Of a DNA stretch of 64,000 bases, positions 1-12,375 are shown one piece after another (within the stretch, counting starts at the first letter, position 1; each line of letters begins with the position of its first letter). A program made the translations under genes and the position numbers. Source of the DNA: Straminergon stramineum (taxonomy: Eukaryota; Streptophyta; Bryopsida; Hypnales; Calliergonaceae); the NCBI GenBank assembly GCA_963920665.1, contig OY987270.1:16580019-16644018 (forward strand), given 5' to 3'. The notes beneath the pieces are model-generated. The model did not search any database. It was not told the origin of the DNA and was given only the letters and a program-made list of their open reading frames with translations.

Positions 1-68
1 GCCTTTTTTGCTCTAAATGTGATAATACAAATTCCAAAACCTTTCACTTTCATCCATTTGAAACTTAA

Positions 69-974
69 CCCCTATTGGACTAGACTTATGTTTTTGGCAA
101 CATAACTTTCATAGGCAGGTACATGTGACCGGAAATTTGACTTATTTAGGCTGAAATTTTTTTACAAGGTGTGGATGAGGAATATCTTCCATGCATGCTA
201 AATTTCATTTCATTTGAGTATACAAGTGAAAAGTTATGATGCAAAATATTGTTTGTTTGTCAACTCGGGCAGCTCGGGCAAATAAAAAAAATCACTCATT
301 TCAAAAGTAAAAATTTGAAATTGGTTTTCTAGATTTATCTGTATTGGAAAAACTTTGAATCAATGAGATGAAATTTATGAGGAATTTTAGTTTGCGGGTA
401 GTTATGAAATCTCTACTCTAAAATAAACTTTGAAGTCATTTATTTAACTTAGTTTTTAATATTTTTTGAAAAAAATAAAACCAAAGGATGTAGATTGTTT
501 ATTACAACATTATAACCATTGGGATTGTCATTTTTCAATTCCATAATTAAATTCTTGACAATTTAGTATTTTGAACCATTCTCTCCTTCTTTCTACTTAC
601 TATTTTTTTCCTATATGTTGTACAATTCCAAATGATTCGAAAATTTTGAAGCATATAGACAACTTGACTTTAAGAATGAATCTAAAGATGCACCACCATT
701 TTGGACATTTTTTCATACAAATGTGACCTTCTGAAGTACTGCTGCCCGGTTTTGCAGGGCAAAAATAACGATTTTTGTTACTTTAAATGTTAATATCTTG
801 CAATCCATACGGTGGAAATTTCTGAAATTTTTTCCACATATTTTCAAAACAACTTCCTACAAGATCCTATGGTTACATGTGTTCAAATTTTTTTTTTCTT
901 AAACTTAGTACTTGTGTTGGAAATGGCAGTTTTGGAATATTTTTGGTGAAAACATAGTCTAGGAACTTTAGGGG
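69..974 (+). mobile_element. TTAA-flanked non-autonomous DNA element, 906 bp
   Basis: The element is flanked by TTAA on both sides (65-68 and 975-978). It starts CCCCTATTGGACTAG and ends AACTTTAGGGG. Its interior aligns along its length with 26538-27450, 42779-43674 and 61130-63886, all in the same orientation, so these four form one subfamily of about 900 bp. Shared landmarks are the segment reading GTACATGTGAC near the left end and the CTACAAGATCC segment near the right. No open frame of convincing length is present, so it must have moved with a transposase supplied elsewhere. Ends and target resemble the piggyBac superfamily; Kolobok or Sola3 elements also use TTAA. Confidence 0.8.
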
Positions 975-1136
975 TTAACAAAGCAAAAAGTTTTTCATCG
1001 ACTTTTCCTTTTTTCCAATGTTTCCTATGAAAAACTCCTTCTTCAATTTTATTTGAGACCTTAACTAGGATCATTTTTCTAAAAGTTAATCATAGAAGAA
1101 GAAAAAATTGAACTATAGTTATGACAAAACGGGACA

Positions 1137-1178
<42 letters not shown>

Positions 1179-1202
1179 CATTATTATTATTATTATTATT
1201 TT
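1137..1202. repeat. ATT trinucleotide microsatellite
   Basis: About 20 consecutive ATT/TTA units with one interruption. They produce a spurious asparagine-rich frame on the minus strand. Apart from this and the AC/AT microsatellite below, 979-2690 is AT-rich with no gene recognised. Confidence 0.95.
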
Positions 1203-2027
1203 CATTATACACAATATGAGTTTCTACATAAATTGTGCTATGCACTAGCCACATTTTTACAAATAACTTAGTTGCTTCTACTTTGTACATTTATCCAATT
1301 TCACTTTGAAATGACAATAAGGCTTAGTTGAAACCTTGGGATGACTTCAAAGAGCCATGTGGTTACAAATAGATAGTTTCCATCATTTTTTTAAAAGTTG
1401 AATGAACACATTTGCAATGGATGGTTAGTATTATAATTCCTTCATTATTATATTATTGACTTCACTACAAAGGTAGATGCTCAATCCATGGATCACCTTG
1501 TAGTATATTATAACAATTTTTAGCCCTTTGCTTTCAATACAAAATTTAGCTATATAAATTATCATTTTCAAATTCAAGATTAACTTCTCAAATGGCAATT
1601 GAGTCTAATTTCTATTCCAATTTGAAGAGAGGACTCCAACTGTTTATTTTTTTGACTAGCTTATATGGAGAATGTTATCTTGGAGTAGACATGGCAAGTG
1701 ACATTAATGTTATATACATTTGTTAGAAGGGAGATTCTATATTATCTAAGAGTTTTCCAAAAAAATAATAACTGTCTAAAGGAATGATATACATTTGTAG
1801 CAAAAATGGTCAAAACTACCATTTTTTAGGGTGGTGACAAAATAATGAATATAACAAAATTCAATTGTTCAAAATTGTACTAAACTACTATGGAATGTGT
1901 AGAATATTTTTAGAACTTTGACCACATCAATTGACAAATTATAGCGTTTGATTTAGGAAAACAAATTTTTTTTACTTTCATTCCTTTTGGATTGAGATTT
2001 TTGCACTATTCATAGTTTTTTTTGTAG

Positions 2028-2046
2028 CACACACACACACACACAC

Positions 2047-2092
<46 letters not shown>
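2028..2092. repeat. Compound AC/AT microsatellite
   Basis: About ten AC units run directly into about twenty AT units. The apparent Ile-Tyr frame on the minus strand here is an artefact of the repeat. Confidence 0.95.
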
Positions 2093-2096
<4 letters not shown>

Positions 2097-3084
2097 GTAG
2101 AAGAAGACTTTTGCTCATATGATTCCATCTTTCAAATATAAAATAGATAATCTTCATTCGTTTAAAAATTGATTTTCTTAGAGTCAAGGATTTTGAAGTT
2201 TGATTTCATGATCATAGTCCAATCCTTTTAGAATCAATTCCAATCATGCTTCTAACCAAGCCATTAGGCATCGTCAAATGGATTCTAATAATTACCCCAA
2301 ATTCTATAATTCTAACTTTGACTTCTTTGTAATTAGAGCTTGAAAATTCTATCAATGGAAGCACATTCAAAACTACTTTGAATTTGTATAAGAAAACTCA
2401 AATTTAAACATTGAATGAAGAAAATATACTACTTCAGAAGCTACTTAAAATAGTACAATTGATATGATCTTGACAAATCACAATTAACAATGCACATGTC
2501 ACTACAATTTACACCCAATTCTTTAGTTTTGAATTTTGAATGAGCTTCCAATGATAAAATTTTCAAGTTCTAAGTTAATTACAGAGCAGTCAAAGGTTAG
2601 AGTCTATTGCCGGATGCCCTCAAAGCAGTTAAGCCTCGTTGGTAAATGGTAACATAATGTAACTTACTAAGGACGGAGTAGTGTTTAGGTCACGTTCTCC
2701 ATCTCCGTCTTCTCTCCCATTTTCTTATTTTCTCGGCCATGGCCGCAATTTTCGAGATCGACATCACGTTCCTCCTAGCTCTCTTGAGTGTGTTCACCCC
2801 ATCGTGTCGCTTTGAAAAGCTAAAGCAATTCTTACTGCTATTCACGAAACACGGTGCCATTGGTTTAAGATTCCGTGAAGGAATGTTGGCGAGGAAGAGT
2901 GTTGTGAATATGACGCAATAGATGGAATATGCATTAGCAAAAGTGCAGGCGGCGCTGGCATCACGCCACTCGTTGCAGACGGACGACTCCTGTTTAGTCA
3001 CGTTGAATTGCGAGCCACGCCCGCGCCGTCGAAGCGCTGTTTCAGTTCGAATGCCACTGACACCTTTGTTCAGTCAGCTGCTAG

Positions 3085-3930
3085 GCTAATAAGGAATTAC
3101 CGTCTTCGTTTCGTCCACAAGAACACGCTTAGCCGCAGCTGCTGCTGTTGCGCTCTGTTTTTTGAAGAAGCGCAAGCAAGCAGGAATTCGGGATTTTTTC
3201 TCTTCAGGTTTAAATACATTTCCGTGATTTCGTAGGTTTCTCTTTCTCTAGCATTTGGATTTCAGGCGCTGAATCGAATTTTCTGGCTTTTGGTGTAGTT
3301 GTCAAGCTATAGTGAACGGGAACTTGAGAATGGAGCTTTTGTAGGAGCGAGCACTGCTTAGGTGCAAGCACGCGCTTGCAAGTGTTTTGGATTATGCGTT
3401 CGTTTCCTGCTAGAGAGATTGAATTGGTGTATCCCTAGCATCTGGATTTTAGACGCTTACTCGAATTCATTTTCTGGCTTTTTGCGTAGTTGCCAAGCTA
3501 TAGGGAACGTGAATGTGAGAAAGAAAGCTTTTGTGTTTTGAATTGGACGTTCGGTTCCTGCAAGAGAGATTGGATCGGTGTAGTTATTTGCTGGTAGGCC
3601 AAGTAATAACCGTCTCGGTTTTGACCTGCTAGAGCACGCTTAGCCGCAGCTGCTGCTGTTGTTTTTCGTAAGGAGTGCAAATATGATTTCGGTAGTCTTT
3701 CTGTTCAGATTCGAACACATTTCCGTGATTTCGTAGGTTTCTCATTCCCTTGCATTTGGATTTCAGGTGCTTACTCCAATTTATATTTTCTGACTTTTGA
3801 TGTAGTTGGCAAGCTTCAGGGAACCGGAACCGTGAGAACGGAAGCTTTTGTGTTTTAATTAGACGTTCGTTTCCTGCTAGAGAGATTGGATTTGTGTAGT
3901 TATTCGCTTCTTGAATTGCGACAATTGAAG
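3085..3930 (+). repeat. Tandem duplication in the leader of the Mpv17-like gene
   Basis: A unit of about 500 bp is repeated: 3085-3400 aligns with 3600-3910, sharing ACGCTTAGCCGCAGCTGCTG, then TTTCCGTGATTTCGTAGG, then GCATTTGGATTTCAGG. A further partial unit at about 3430-3600 repeats the second half (TCTGGATTTTAGACGC, CAAGCTATAGGGAACG, CTGCAAGAGAGATTGGAT). GC content rises from about 2690, compared with the AT-rich DNA to the left, so this is probably the promoter and untranslated leader of the gene at 4989. The run TTTGGATTTCAG would serve as a repeated 3' splice site if the leader is spliced, but that is inference. No TATA box was identified. Confidence 0.7.
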
Positions 3931-4988
3931 CTTCAGTTAGCGTACTTTACCGCAGAGGGTTTTAAATGACTTCTGTGTCTTTGATGGTCAGTTTATGCTT
4001 CTTTGACCTATTTGTGACGCATTAACTTTGAAAGGACGAGACCTATCACCAAGGTTCTTTGCCAAATATGATCTGATTTACGGACCTCAGCATCCTTCCA
4101 AGGTGATAGAGCTAGAGGCTTCCTGTCGTGGATGTTAACCGTAAACGGTGTCCCTTGAAATTCCCATTGAAATTTCTTTCATTGCCTCCTTGAAATTCTC
4201 ATTTCGCTTATTACTATCATCTAACTGGCGTCATTTCAGCCGCCTGGTTGAAAAATGTAGCTTATATTGTCGTCGTGAGAGGAGCTTTTTTCGAAAAATA
4301 ATTGATGAGTAACGGCTCTTCTGTTGTAGTTAAAATCTGCCTTTGCTTTGTTCAATGTTTCTCTTAAGAAAGTTGTATTCCACGTATCAATACTGTATAG
4401 CACTACAGGGAGGCTCTTGGGGTGCAGGTATAAACTTAGAGGCAGTACTTTGCTTAAATTTAGTGTCCTTATTTGTGAAACTCAAATTGATTTTCTGTTT
4501 TACCCTGCTAGAGAATTTATCAGGGCCTTGAAGTGCTCTGGTGCAGTTCCTCGGCAATTGCTTTTTTGACGCAGGTTTTGGTTTGTTGTGCAGAATCAGG
4601 GTTATACCGCGGGTGTTAGGGTAGCCTCCTCTCTTCTGCAGCAGGTAGAGGAAACTTTAAGTCTAATTTAACCCGACAACATTCCTATTCAAGTTTTTTT
4701 ACGACAACGACAGCAAGAACTTCAAGATGACCAGTCTCCTTCTGCATTTTGGTGGGAGTTTACGCCTCGAAAATGGTCCTCGTTCTTCACTCGAGGTACT
4801 TCTGCCTTTCCTCTATAGGGACAGTGTCAGATGTGAGTAGACACGTGATGACTCAAGTACGCTGGAGTAGATGTCACTTCGAATTATTAAATGTATAATG
4901 ATCTTGTATGTGGATATGTTTGAAGGTCATATACCCGACGTCTTCTAGCTCCATTGCTTACAGAAAGACACAACTAGCAGGTAGGAAA

Positions 4989-7216
4989 ATGAAACCGTGC
5001 GCCGTAAGAGCCAGTTCAGGAGAGAATTTTGGGCGCGGATTCGGAAGAGGGCAATCCTTCTGCAAGTATGGAAGATGTCAGAATGAGCGAGACATTGCGC
5101 GATCGAGCAGTGCCAGAAATGAGGCGAGCGAGATTGACCAGGTAGAGAGGTTATCTGCAGTAGGAGGCGATGGTGGCATTGGAGTTGGGACTGGTGATAG
5201 TGGTGGGAATGGAGATGACAGTGAAGGCGGAGATGGAAACAAACCCTGGGTGCCTGCCGCTGGGCTTTGGTCCAGGTCTTGCCTCTATCCCTAATCCGGA
5301 TAACTTTTACTCCTGAAACTTTTGCGCTATGTCCCTCGACAACCGAATGTTTTGTAAACAATGAATTCTGTCAGAATTTTGTCCTCCTGGCTTTGATACT
5401 TAGCAGAACTAGTTTCTCTTAATATGGACTTCTGGTCTTGTATCTGTCACAGAGCTTTGGAGAAAATATCAATGGTCTATGTGGATGCCGCAGATACTCA
5501 GAGCTTCTGGATCGACATCCATTAATTGTGAAGAGTCTCACCGCAGGGCTTTTGAATGCTCTTGCTGACTCTATTTGTCAGGTATTTTACAAGAGTGCAG
5601 AAGAAGGGAGGGTTCTGTTTCTTTGTGAGGTGCAGTGTTGATTGGACTTGAATCTTGAGGATTGTTCGGGTCCTCGAAGTCAAAGTTGTGATTTTCTGGT
5701 ACTATCTGTTAAGGCGGTACTGGACCGACCTCGATATTTGGATTTCTGTTAGTTTCGATTGTGCCTGGGAAATATGCCAATGATCTCGCAATAGAGGACC
5801 TTTTTTTCGTTCTCCCATTGCTTGTAGACATGAATGAAAAAGAGACTGTGTTTGAGGTCGGAGTGTCTAATGGTTGAGTTGTTTCATTTTGTAGGTCTTC
5901 GTTGAAAGGGGAAACGTTTTTGATTTGAGGCGCCTGGTTTCCTTCGTGGCTATCGGTGTCTTCATGAGTGGACCCGGTTTGCACTACTGGTATGCATTGG
6001 ACATTATTTTTTCCTTTCTCGTGAAACTTTCCCGTTTGCGGTCTAGGAGACCAAAATCTTCTCATCGAATAGAAGCATCAAATTGTATGGCCTTCTTATC
6101 ATTAACTATATGCAGCCCTTCGGAAGTTCGGATCTTGGGGCTCTTGTTTTTTTGTCTAGTTTGTTACGAGAATCGCATTTGTGTCTTGGATACGGATTTG
6201 CAAAGATTCTTCATCGTAAATTCATAAAAAAACGTGGCTAGCTAAGTCATTCTGTTTGCACGTGCAGGTATGGGATGCTGACGAAATTTATCAGTGTTCC
6301 AGGGATGGGCGGTGTTTTCCTCCGTACTGCAGCCGATCAGGTCTAGTAGCCATGATACCACCGTTAGAGCACTTTCTGAGTTGTTTCATACGCTTTCCTT
6401 CCTTCACCTCTCTGGGTGTAGGTTTCGATCCTGCAGTATGTACAGTATTCCTCGCGTATTATGAATGAAATCTGTTTTTGTTAAAGTTTTTATCCCTCGA
6501 GGCTGTTTGGTCTTGTTATGAGCAGAGCTACAAGGAACTGACATTGAACATGTTTGGCATTGCAGCTGGTATTCACTCCTCTTGGTGTTATTGGCTTCTT
6601 TGTCGTTCTTCTCAACCTTGAAGGTCGCCAAGCTGAACTTGCTGACAAGCTTCAGAAGGTGACTTCCACCTTCATTGTACTTCATTTTGCTGGAGATTCT
6701 TTCCAAGAGTCTATTACTTGAACTATGTTTACAATGTTGTCTGACAAGAGAAATCACCTTGTTTGAATGGCAGGACGTCTTAGAGACTGTCTTGGCAAAT
6801 TGGAAGGTCTGGATTCCATTTCAGATCGTTAACTTTGGCTTTGTTCCACCGCAATTCCAGGTAATACCCATGCCACGACATTGCACGCTTTTAAATCTGA
6901 GTTCACTTATACTTGATTGATGTATTTGACCTGTTTTTGGAAGATGACATTCAAATACGATAGCTGTTATTTCGCTGGTTGCATCTTGCTCTGTGAGCAT
7001 TTAAAAAAAAATAATTCCCCACCTGTGGAGCAAAATTTTCGTAAGGTCTGGCACCGATAGCAGTTGCATAGGTGATTGTGTTCACAGGACTGCACTGGAT
7101 TTGCAGCACGTTTACCAAACGAGACATAATTTTGGAAAACGTGATTACAGGTGGCTGCAGCTGGCATTCTGGGTATGGTATGGAGCGTCTTTATTTCTTA
7201 CGTAGGACACACATAG
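4989..7216 (+). CDS. Mpv17/PMP22-family membrane protein, seven exons
   Basis: Splicing 4989-5275, 5494-5581, 5895-5989, 6268-6340, 6566-6658, 6774-6860 and 7151-7216 gives an uninterrupted 262-residue protein. Every junction has GT..AG ends and compatible phase. The family core is complete: WSRYSELLDRHPLIVKS, then a first membrane segment ending ADSICQ, then GPGLHYWYGML, GGVFLRTAADQ, FTPLGVIGFF, and the diagnostic tail NWKVWIPFQIVNFGFVPPQF followed by WSVFISY. Four membrane segments are expected, as in Mpv17, PMP22 and Sym1, which sit in the inner mitochondrial or peroxisomal membrane and are thought to form small-solute channels. The first 95 residues lie outside the family core and hold a Gly/Asp-rich linker, so they may carry an organelle-targeting region. 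The start at 4989 is uncertain: an in-frame ATG lies at 4908, and a further upstream exon is possible. Confidence 0.9.
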
Positions 7217-7900
7217 AAGTACTCGAGATGAGGCACAGACTGCAGAATATTTAACACTGGGATGAAAGGTGTTTGAAAATGTGATCACCATCACATCCCT
7301 GTCTGAGGTCCTTCGGCCACATTGTTTTCGGCGCAAAAGCACGTCCATTGAATTTGTGAGTTAACGAAGACAGGCAAGCATGCTTTCTTCGGGATTTTTC
7401 TTTTCAACGTCTCTGCTCATTTGATCTAGAGGTGACTCTTAGGACCAATGTTACCTTCGCTTATAATGATTTTCTAACTGTGAAGGTAAATAATACAATG
7501 ACCAGCTGCTTCATATGCTTTGCTCATGGCAAGCAGACATTAAGTATGCTCTTGCTCATTTAACGCACCCATCGTTCAGTGTATTGTCTGCTGCTCTAAA
7601 CTAGCTCCGCCGGGATAGTCTTTCTCCATTTCTCCTTCGTTTGCGATATCCATGACTTCGAGATCGCACAGGAGTTACGACCTATCAGACTGGCACCGGG
7701 ACAGCTTCGGAGGACGAGGACGAAGGAGGTTACAGGAGTGGATGCGGAATCTCTGTCAGTCCTGCAGAAGGAATTTCTGGATTCAATTCTGCCAGGAAGA
7801 CAGTTTCAAGTGGTGTGTTCGAAGCGTTTTTTCTTCTGGCGAAATTCCACCAGTGAGATCTCACAAAAAGCGACCTCTGCTGTGACGTTAGTGCGTTTGT
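7217..7900 (+). other. 3' flank of the Mpv17-like gene with an ATG-less open frame
   Basis: After the stop codon the GC content stays higher than in the repeats to the right. From about 7600 to 7903 one frame stays open for about 100 codons without an ATG. It includes HDFEIAQELRPIRLAPGQ and EFLDSILPGRQFQVVCSKRF and ends at TAA. I do not recognise it. It could be a long 3' untranslated region, an exon of an unannotated gene or a gene fragment. The ATG-initiated frame at 7652-7885 reads the same DNA in a less protein-like way. Confidence 0.35.
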
Positions 7901-7984
7901 AATTAGAAGCAGTTGAGCCTCATGCCCCTCAGCATTGGGGAATATTTGGTGGAAGCACAGGCTGAAATAGTAGCCGGGAAAAAC

Positions 7985-8040
7985 AAGTTAGCCTTTGAAC
8001 TAGTCATTTGAACTAGTCAGTGTGACTAGTTCAAAGTTAG
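7985..8040. mobile_element. Small foldback insertion
   Basis: Block C reads straight through this point (reverse strand: GGGAAAAACTGGTGGAATT), whereas block A has about 56 extra bases. The insert is a hairpin whose arms TTTGAACTAGTCA (7994-8006) and TGACTAGTTCAAA (8023-8035) are complementary. Confidence 0.55.
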
Positions 8041-8157
8041 CTGGTGGAATTGGGAAAGAATTCGTTTGCATTTTGAAAACAAAGGATGTAAAACAAAAAG
8101 AATTTGGTAGGGTCAGAAACCAATTGGTGTCCCCCAAAAAATTGTAGGACATTTTAA

Positions 8158-8791
8158 CCCCTAAATACTTGAGGCATCAAATTTTGGTGTTGCCAATACT
8201 TTGAAGTTAAATAAAGCCTAAGCAATTTGCTATTTTTAGTAGTTTATATTTTTGAAAAATTCTTTTTGAAGTTCATTTTAAGCATCAAAAATCTGATTAT
8301 GAAAATAATTGATTATGATTTGTCTATGCAAGATTTTGTGGAAGGGTGTTCATTACAACCTTGACTTTTTGTAGTGTTGAGAGCTCTAGGAAATGAGCCT
8401 CAAATACACTAGATCTTGGAGAAAAAATCACATAAGAAATTCACTTAAAAAATTTTAGAATAGTTTTTGATGAGTCATAAATTGGTTGGGGTTGTGCATG
8501 TTAGACCTTCTAACCTCATATTTTTTTGGTGACCAAATTTTAAGATTTGACATGTAAAAAGAGGATTGAAAGACTTCAAATCACTTTTGTAGTTTTAACA
8601 CCCTCATGATCAAAGGTTATAATCTTTCAATCCATAAATGATATTGATTTTCTTTTTCTTTTTCTAAGTGGTTTCTAACATGTCTAGTTACAATTTTTTT
8701 TAAATTGATAAAACTTATCAAAATGTTGTCTTTTTGTTCAATTTAAAGCAAATTCCAAGAAGCTCAAAATAAGCCTTGGGGCATTTAGGGG
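8158..8791. mobile_element. TTAA-flanked element, 634 bp
   Basis: The left end CCCCTAAATACTTGAGGC and the complement of the right end CCCCTAAATGCCCCAAGGC form an inverted repeat of about 20 bp. The left flank is TTAA (8154-8157) and the right flank is TTAC, one base off. Block C holds a TTAA element at the same paralogous site, but its interior looks different, so one of the two may have been replaced or has diverged strongly. Confidence 0.7.
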
Positions 8792-9499
8792 TTACTTAAC
8801 AACTTCCTTTCAAAACTTAGGGGATTTTAGTTGCCGTGAGATAATAGTTAATGTTTGATACTTGGGTGCAGCAAGATACCCTGATGAAGTAGACAAGGTA
8901 CCTATTTCAGAGGGTAGATATTGATATTGGGAGTAGAGGACTTGGCAGTTGTAGCTATCAAAATTTGGACTATCAAAAAGTGTGAAAAGCAAGGAGAAGA
9001 CATTGGAGCCTCACTATGCATATCCTTGACATCCATTTGCCAAATTGAAATGTGAATCCCGACCATGATTGAACACACTACAAAATTTCACCTAACATTG
9101 GAAGGACCCTACTCCAAAATCAAGGATGCAATAGTCATTAGTACTTTCAATTTTAAATTGACTTTTTAACCCGTGTCAATTTGAGTTCGGAGTTTGGAGG
9201 AAATTGGTGCAATAGGATTTGATGTGGCAGGAAATAAAACAACAGATTTTGAAGTTGAGAGGATGCAACCGGTGGCCATAGATGAAAAACTGGTCTATTG
9301 AGGAAATCAACCGGGGGGAGCTCCAAAAATTCACAAACACTGGGCCGAAATGGTTTGATAAGAGCCCAAATGAAAAACTCTCTTGACGTCCCTCTAGATG
9401 ATATTCTTCAATGGATTCAGAACAACGAAGCTCTTACTGTTTCATAGTGTACACTGAACAAGGGTATTAAGGGGACCCATACTAATTAATCGACATTCC

Positions 9500-10112
9500 A
9501 CACTATATAAATATCTACTTTTATTGTACATCAGTATTTATTGAAGTGTCTGGGTGATGTACATCATGTTTCAAACATCTATAGTTTTCTACAATCAATC
9601 CCATAAAAATTTTGGTCTCCTTAATATCCCTATTCAGGGCTTTTTTTTGGGACTAGTGTCCCCTGTGCTGGCTTCACTGCATAGACCAGATTTTGGAAGG
9701 ACAGATTCACAGTGGTCAGATTCTGAGAGATCTGGAGAAATTTAGCCAAAAAAAAAGCCCTGCCCCTATTCAGTGTAGAAGAAGCGCTGGTGCGAACTTT
9801 GAAGCAGACTTCAATGTCCGAAGAGCAGGGCATCGGACCTGGGTCCGGGTGTCTATCCCGTCACGAACAATCTGCGTTTGGCCGGCATTACCGTATTTTC
9901 GAAACCGTCGGTAAGTTAAGATCTACACTTATAAAAAAATGCGGAGTCCTCCAGTACCAGTGGTCCTCATCACACAGGATTGGAATTCCAATCCGGCGAC
10001 GTTTAATAGGCTGTCGGGCTTCTACTTCCCCGAAGCTGCCACGCTCTTGGCCGACTAAGCTTAGGATGCTTCTGGCCGACTTTCTCCTTTCCTCGTTCCA
10101 GCCATTGCTGCA
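9500..10112 (+). promoter_or_regulatory. Putative promoter and leader of gene X copy A
   Basis: A TATA-like box, TATATAA, lies at 9504-9510. Downstream a consensus 5' splice site CG|GTAAGT (intron from 9911) and an acceptor TTCCAG ending at 10100 could remove a leader intron of 190 bp just before the ATG at 10113. The acceptor and the following bases up to the ATG are conserved in copy C. Copy C lacks the DNA equivalent to about 9350-9950, including the TATA-like box and the donor. The assignment is inferred from sequence only. Confidence 0.4.
9637..9763. mobile_element. MITE with 9-bp target duplication
   Basis: CCCTATTCA occurs directly before (9628-9636) and after (9764-9772) the insert. 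The ends are inverted: GGGCTTTTTTTTGG at the left and CCAAAAAAAAAGCCC at the right. The interior (GGGACTAGTGTCCC, then GACAGATTCACAGTGGTCA) matches 17772-17894. A 9-bp duplication fits Mutator-like elements. It inserted into the presumed leader of gene X copy A. Confidence 0.75.
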
Positions 10113-11773
10113 ATGGGATCTTCCAGAGCTGAGGAGCCGAGGGTCGAATCCACAAGGAAAGAATTAAAGCCACTGGGTGTTGATGATAAAGGAGAAGCCG
10201 TGAAGGAGGGAGCTGGGACTTTTTTTGCAGGTGAGAAGCAGGTGGATTCTGGAGACGTAGCCGCACCAGACCCAACTGGCGTTCAACAGGTGAGACCTTG
10301 TAACAAGAGAAGTGGCAGTTTGATCTTTTTGGTTTAAGGATAGTTATGTTTGATTCTTTGTAACTGAGAGGTATTCCATTCCCAAACTGGGTTGCTCTTG
10401 GTGTTTGATGAAATGGTGTTTTCAAACTGAGTTCTTTAACTGGTGGTGAGGTTTCTGATTAGGCATTCAACATATGTAGCTTGTGCGCAGCGATTGTCCC
10501 CCAGTTTGCATCATATCTTTACCATTTCACTGTGCTTGTCTGACCCTCGTGCGAAACAGCACGGTGCAGGGAACCGGCCGAAGAACGAGCAGGTTGCTAA
10601 AGAGCGACAGAACGCCGTGTTTGGCGACATCGAGAATAAGCTGAAGGTTCTTGATGACTTGGAGAGCCAACTAGCCATTAACTACAGAGTCAGAGAGAAA
10701 AAGAGTAAGGAGAGTGCGAAGAAAGCATGTGATCGTTTGCATTACAGCCTAGTCAGTGATCGGGACACCAATGATGACGACTCTTGCTATATTGAGATCA
10801 AAAATTTGGTGTTCATTGACAATAGCGTGATCCATAAGAAGGCACTGGAGGAGTGGGACAGAAAGCAAAAATTGTTCGAACTAAGGGGGGAACGACAGTC
10901 GACCAAGCTGGAGAGCCGGAAGAACGAGGTGTACCAGTTAATAGGCCTCTTCAGTGTGTTTCAAGGTGTGGTTCTCACAGCCGTGTCGCAGTCGAACTTG
11001 CTGCACTGCAACAATCAGTGGAGTCCTATTCTGTTGTCGTTGTTGGCAAGTATTGTCACCATTGCTGGGGTGTTTCAGAAGTTGAACTACATCGCGTCCT
11101 TGGAGGGGACCATTTATTCGGAGAAGCTAGCTTTGAAGGTCTGAGTCGCTGTTCCTGTGACTTTTGAATTTCTTGTATGCCACCAAGCTCTTCAGTTCGA
11201 TTAATGTTTGTTCATTTGATCCTTAAATTGAGGCCCGTTTCAAGTTTTCATAGACTGTTACACTGGGAAGATTGACTAGAGTAGCCCTGCGGCTGAAAGT
11301 GCTGCAAGTGTAAAACCACTTCGGCTGGGACTGCACTACTCTGAGAAATGGAAGATACCAGATTGGCTCGGCGCTAATATCGAAATTTGCTTTAGGCTAA
11401 TGTAATAGAACAGGGCTCCTGTTTCCCGATTTGCACAGGCTGAAAGCCACGATCCTTCAAGTGTTTTCCTGAACCATCAATGCCAGGTTCAAGTGCTGGG
11501 CATCTATTTATTATTGTTGTTGCCTAGGATATACTGATGCAGTTTTCATGGCTGTGGAATTAGGACGTGGTACTCAGAGATCAAGCCCTTAGACGAGAGG
11601 GCAAGGATTTCGTATTTGCCCAATTCTCGGGGGACAAGATGGAAGAGCGGAGGAAGGATTACTCTACGTGGTCTTTTCTTGGCGTTCTGAGTTTTCTTCT
11701 AGTCCTCACAGTAGTCTTTCCTCTTTCGCATTGGAGAATTCTGTGTCATCCAGGACCTAACCCATACGGTTAG
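10113..11773 (+). CDS. Gene X copy A: predicted three-TM membrane protein, unrecognised
   Basis: Three exons, 10113-10289, 10560-11138 and 11564-11773, join in phase 0 at GT..AG borders and give 321 residues. Residues 1-60 (exon 1) are poorly conserved. About 60-180 are highly charged and probably helical. A hydrophobic hairpin follows at about 183-205 (beginning NEVYQLIG) and 214-234 (WSPILLSLLASIVTIAG), and a third segment at about 286-305, just before HWRILCHPG. If intron 2 is retained, translation stops two codons past exon 2. The conserved motif IEIKNLVFIDNS sits before the hairpin. There is no signal peptide and no family I recognise, so a membrane location is a prediction only. Gene Y follows about 600 bp downstream in the same orientation, as in every copy. 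This is the only copy with intact exons and an undeleted upstream region. Confidence 0.75.
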
Positions 11774-12375
11774 GTCTCCTCCCGCTTGATTGAACAACTT
11801 TCTCCTGTTGTGGTGAGTCCACTTCTCCCTCTGAGCTTTTGTTTCCATGTATCTAGACAAGCCTCGAGGACAATTCGTTTCAATCCTTTTTCCAGAAGTC
11901 TGCAATGTGATTGCTCAAATGTCGGAGGGTTGTCCGGAAAGTGATGGAGAAGAAATCTTGACAAGGGATGGTAAATGAAATAGATTTACTCCACGACAAC
12001 ACTTTGAACACAAGCGATGAAAAATGCACTTATTCATCCTAGAATTTGAATTTTTTGGGCTAAATATCTTGGTGATAGGGTTGCGTCATTCCAGGGTTAA
12101 TGTCTTGCCATCTAGTCCCGTGGGTTCCAAATTTCATTGTCGTGGCCTCCACCTTGCTTGTCCTCAAGACTTGTGGAGAAGTCTACACCAGCCTTAATCC
12201 TTTACGTGATGACGAATAACTTCTGGAGATGCAAATTTGCAATCGTTAGTCTTCTTTTGCTCTACTCATTGCTTTACTTCTGGAGAAGCGACGCACTTCC
12301 TTGAATTAATTCTATTGAGTGTTTCAACAGGCGGTTGCACCAATTCCGCAGAATTAAAAAAGTCTGCGTGCAGCA

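Noticed and set aside
1090..1290. Asparagine-rich open frame on the minus strand
   Set aside because: It is translation of the ATT microsatellite.
1978..2187. Ile-Tyr/Cys-Val repeat frame on the minus strand
   Set aside because: It is translation of the AC/AT microsatellite.
2690..3001. 103-codon minus-strand frame and a 60-codon plus-strand frame over the same DNA
   Set aside because: Neither shows a recognisable domain. They overlap in opposite strands within GC-richer DNA that probably is the promoter and leader of the Mpv17-like gene.
4945..5361. 138-codon frame on the minus strand
   Set aside because: Antisense shadow of exon 1 of the Mpv17-like gene; its His-rich part is the complement of the Gly/Asp-rich linker.
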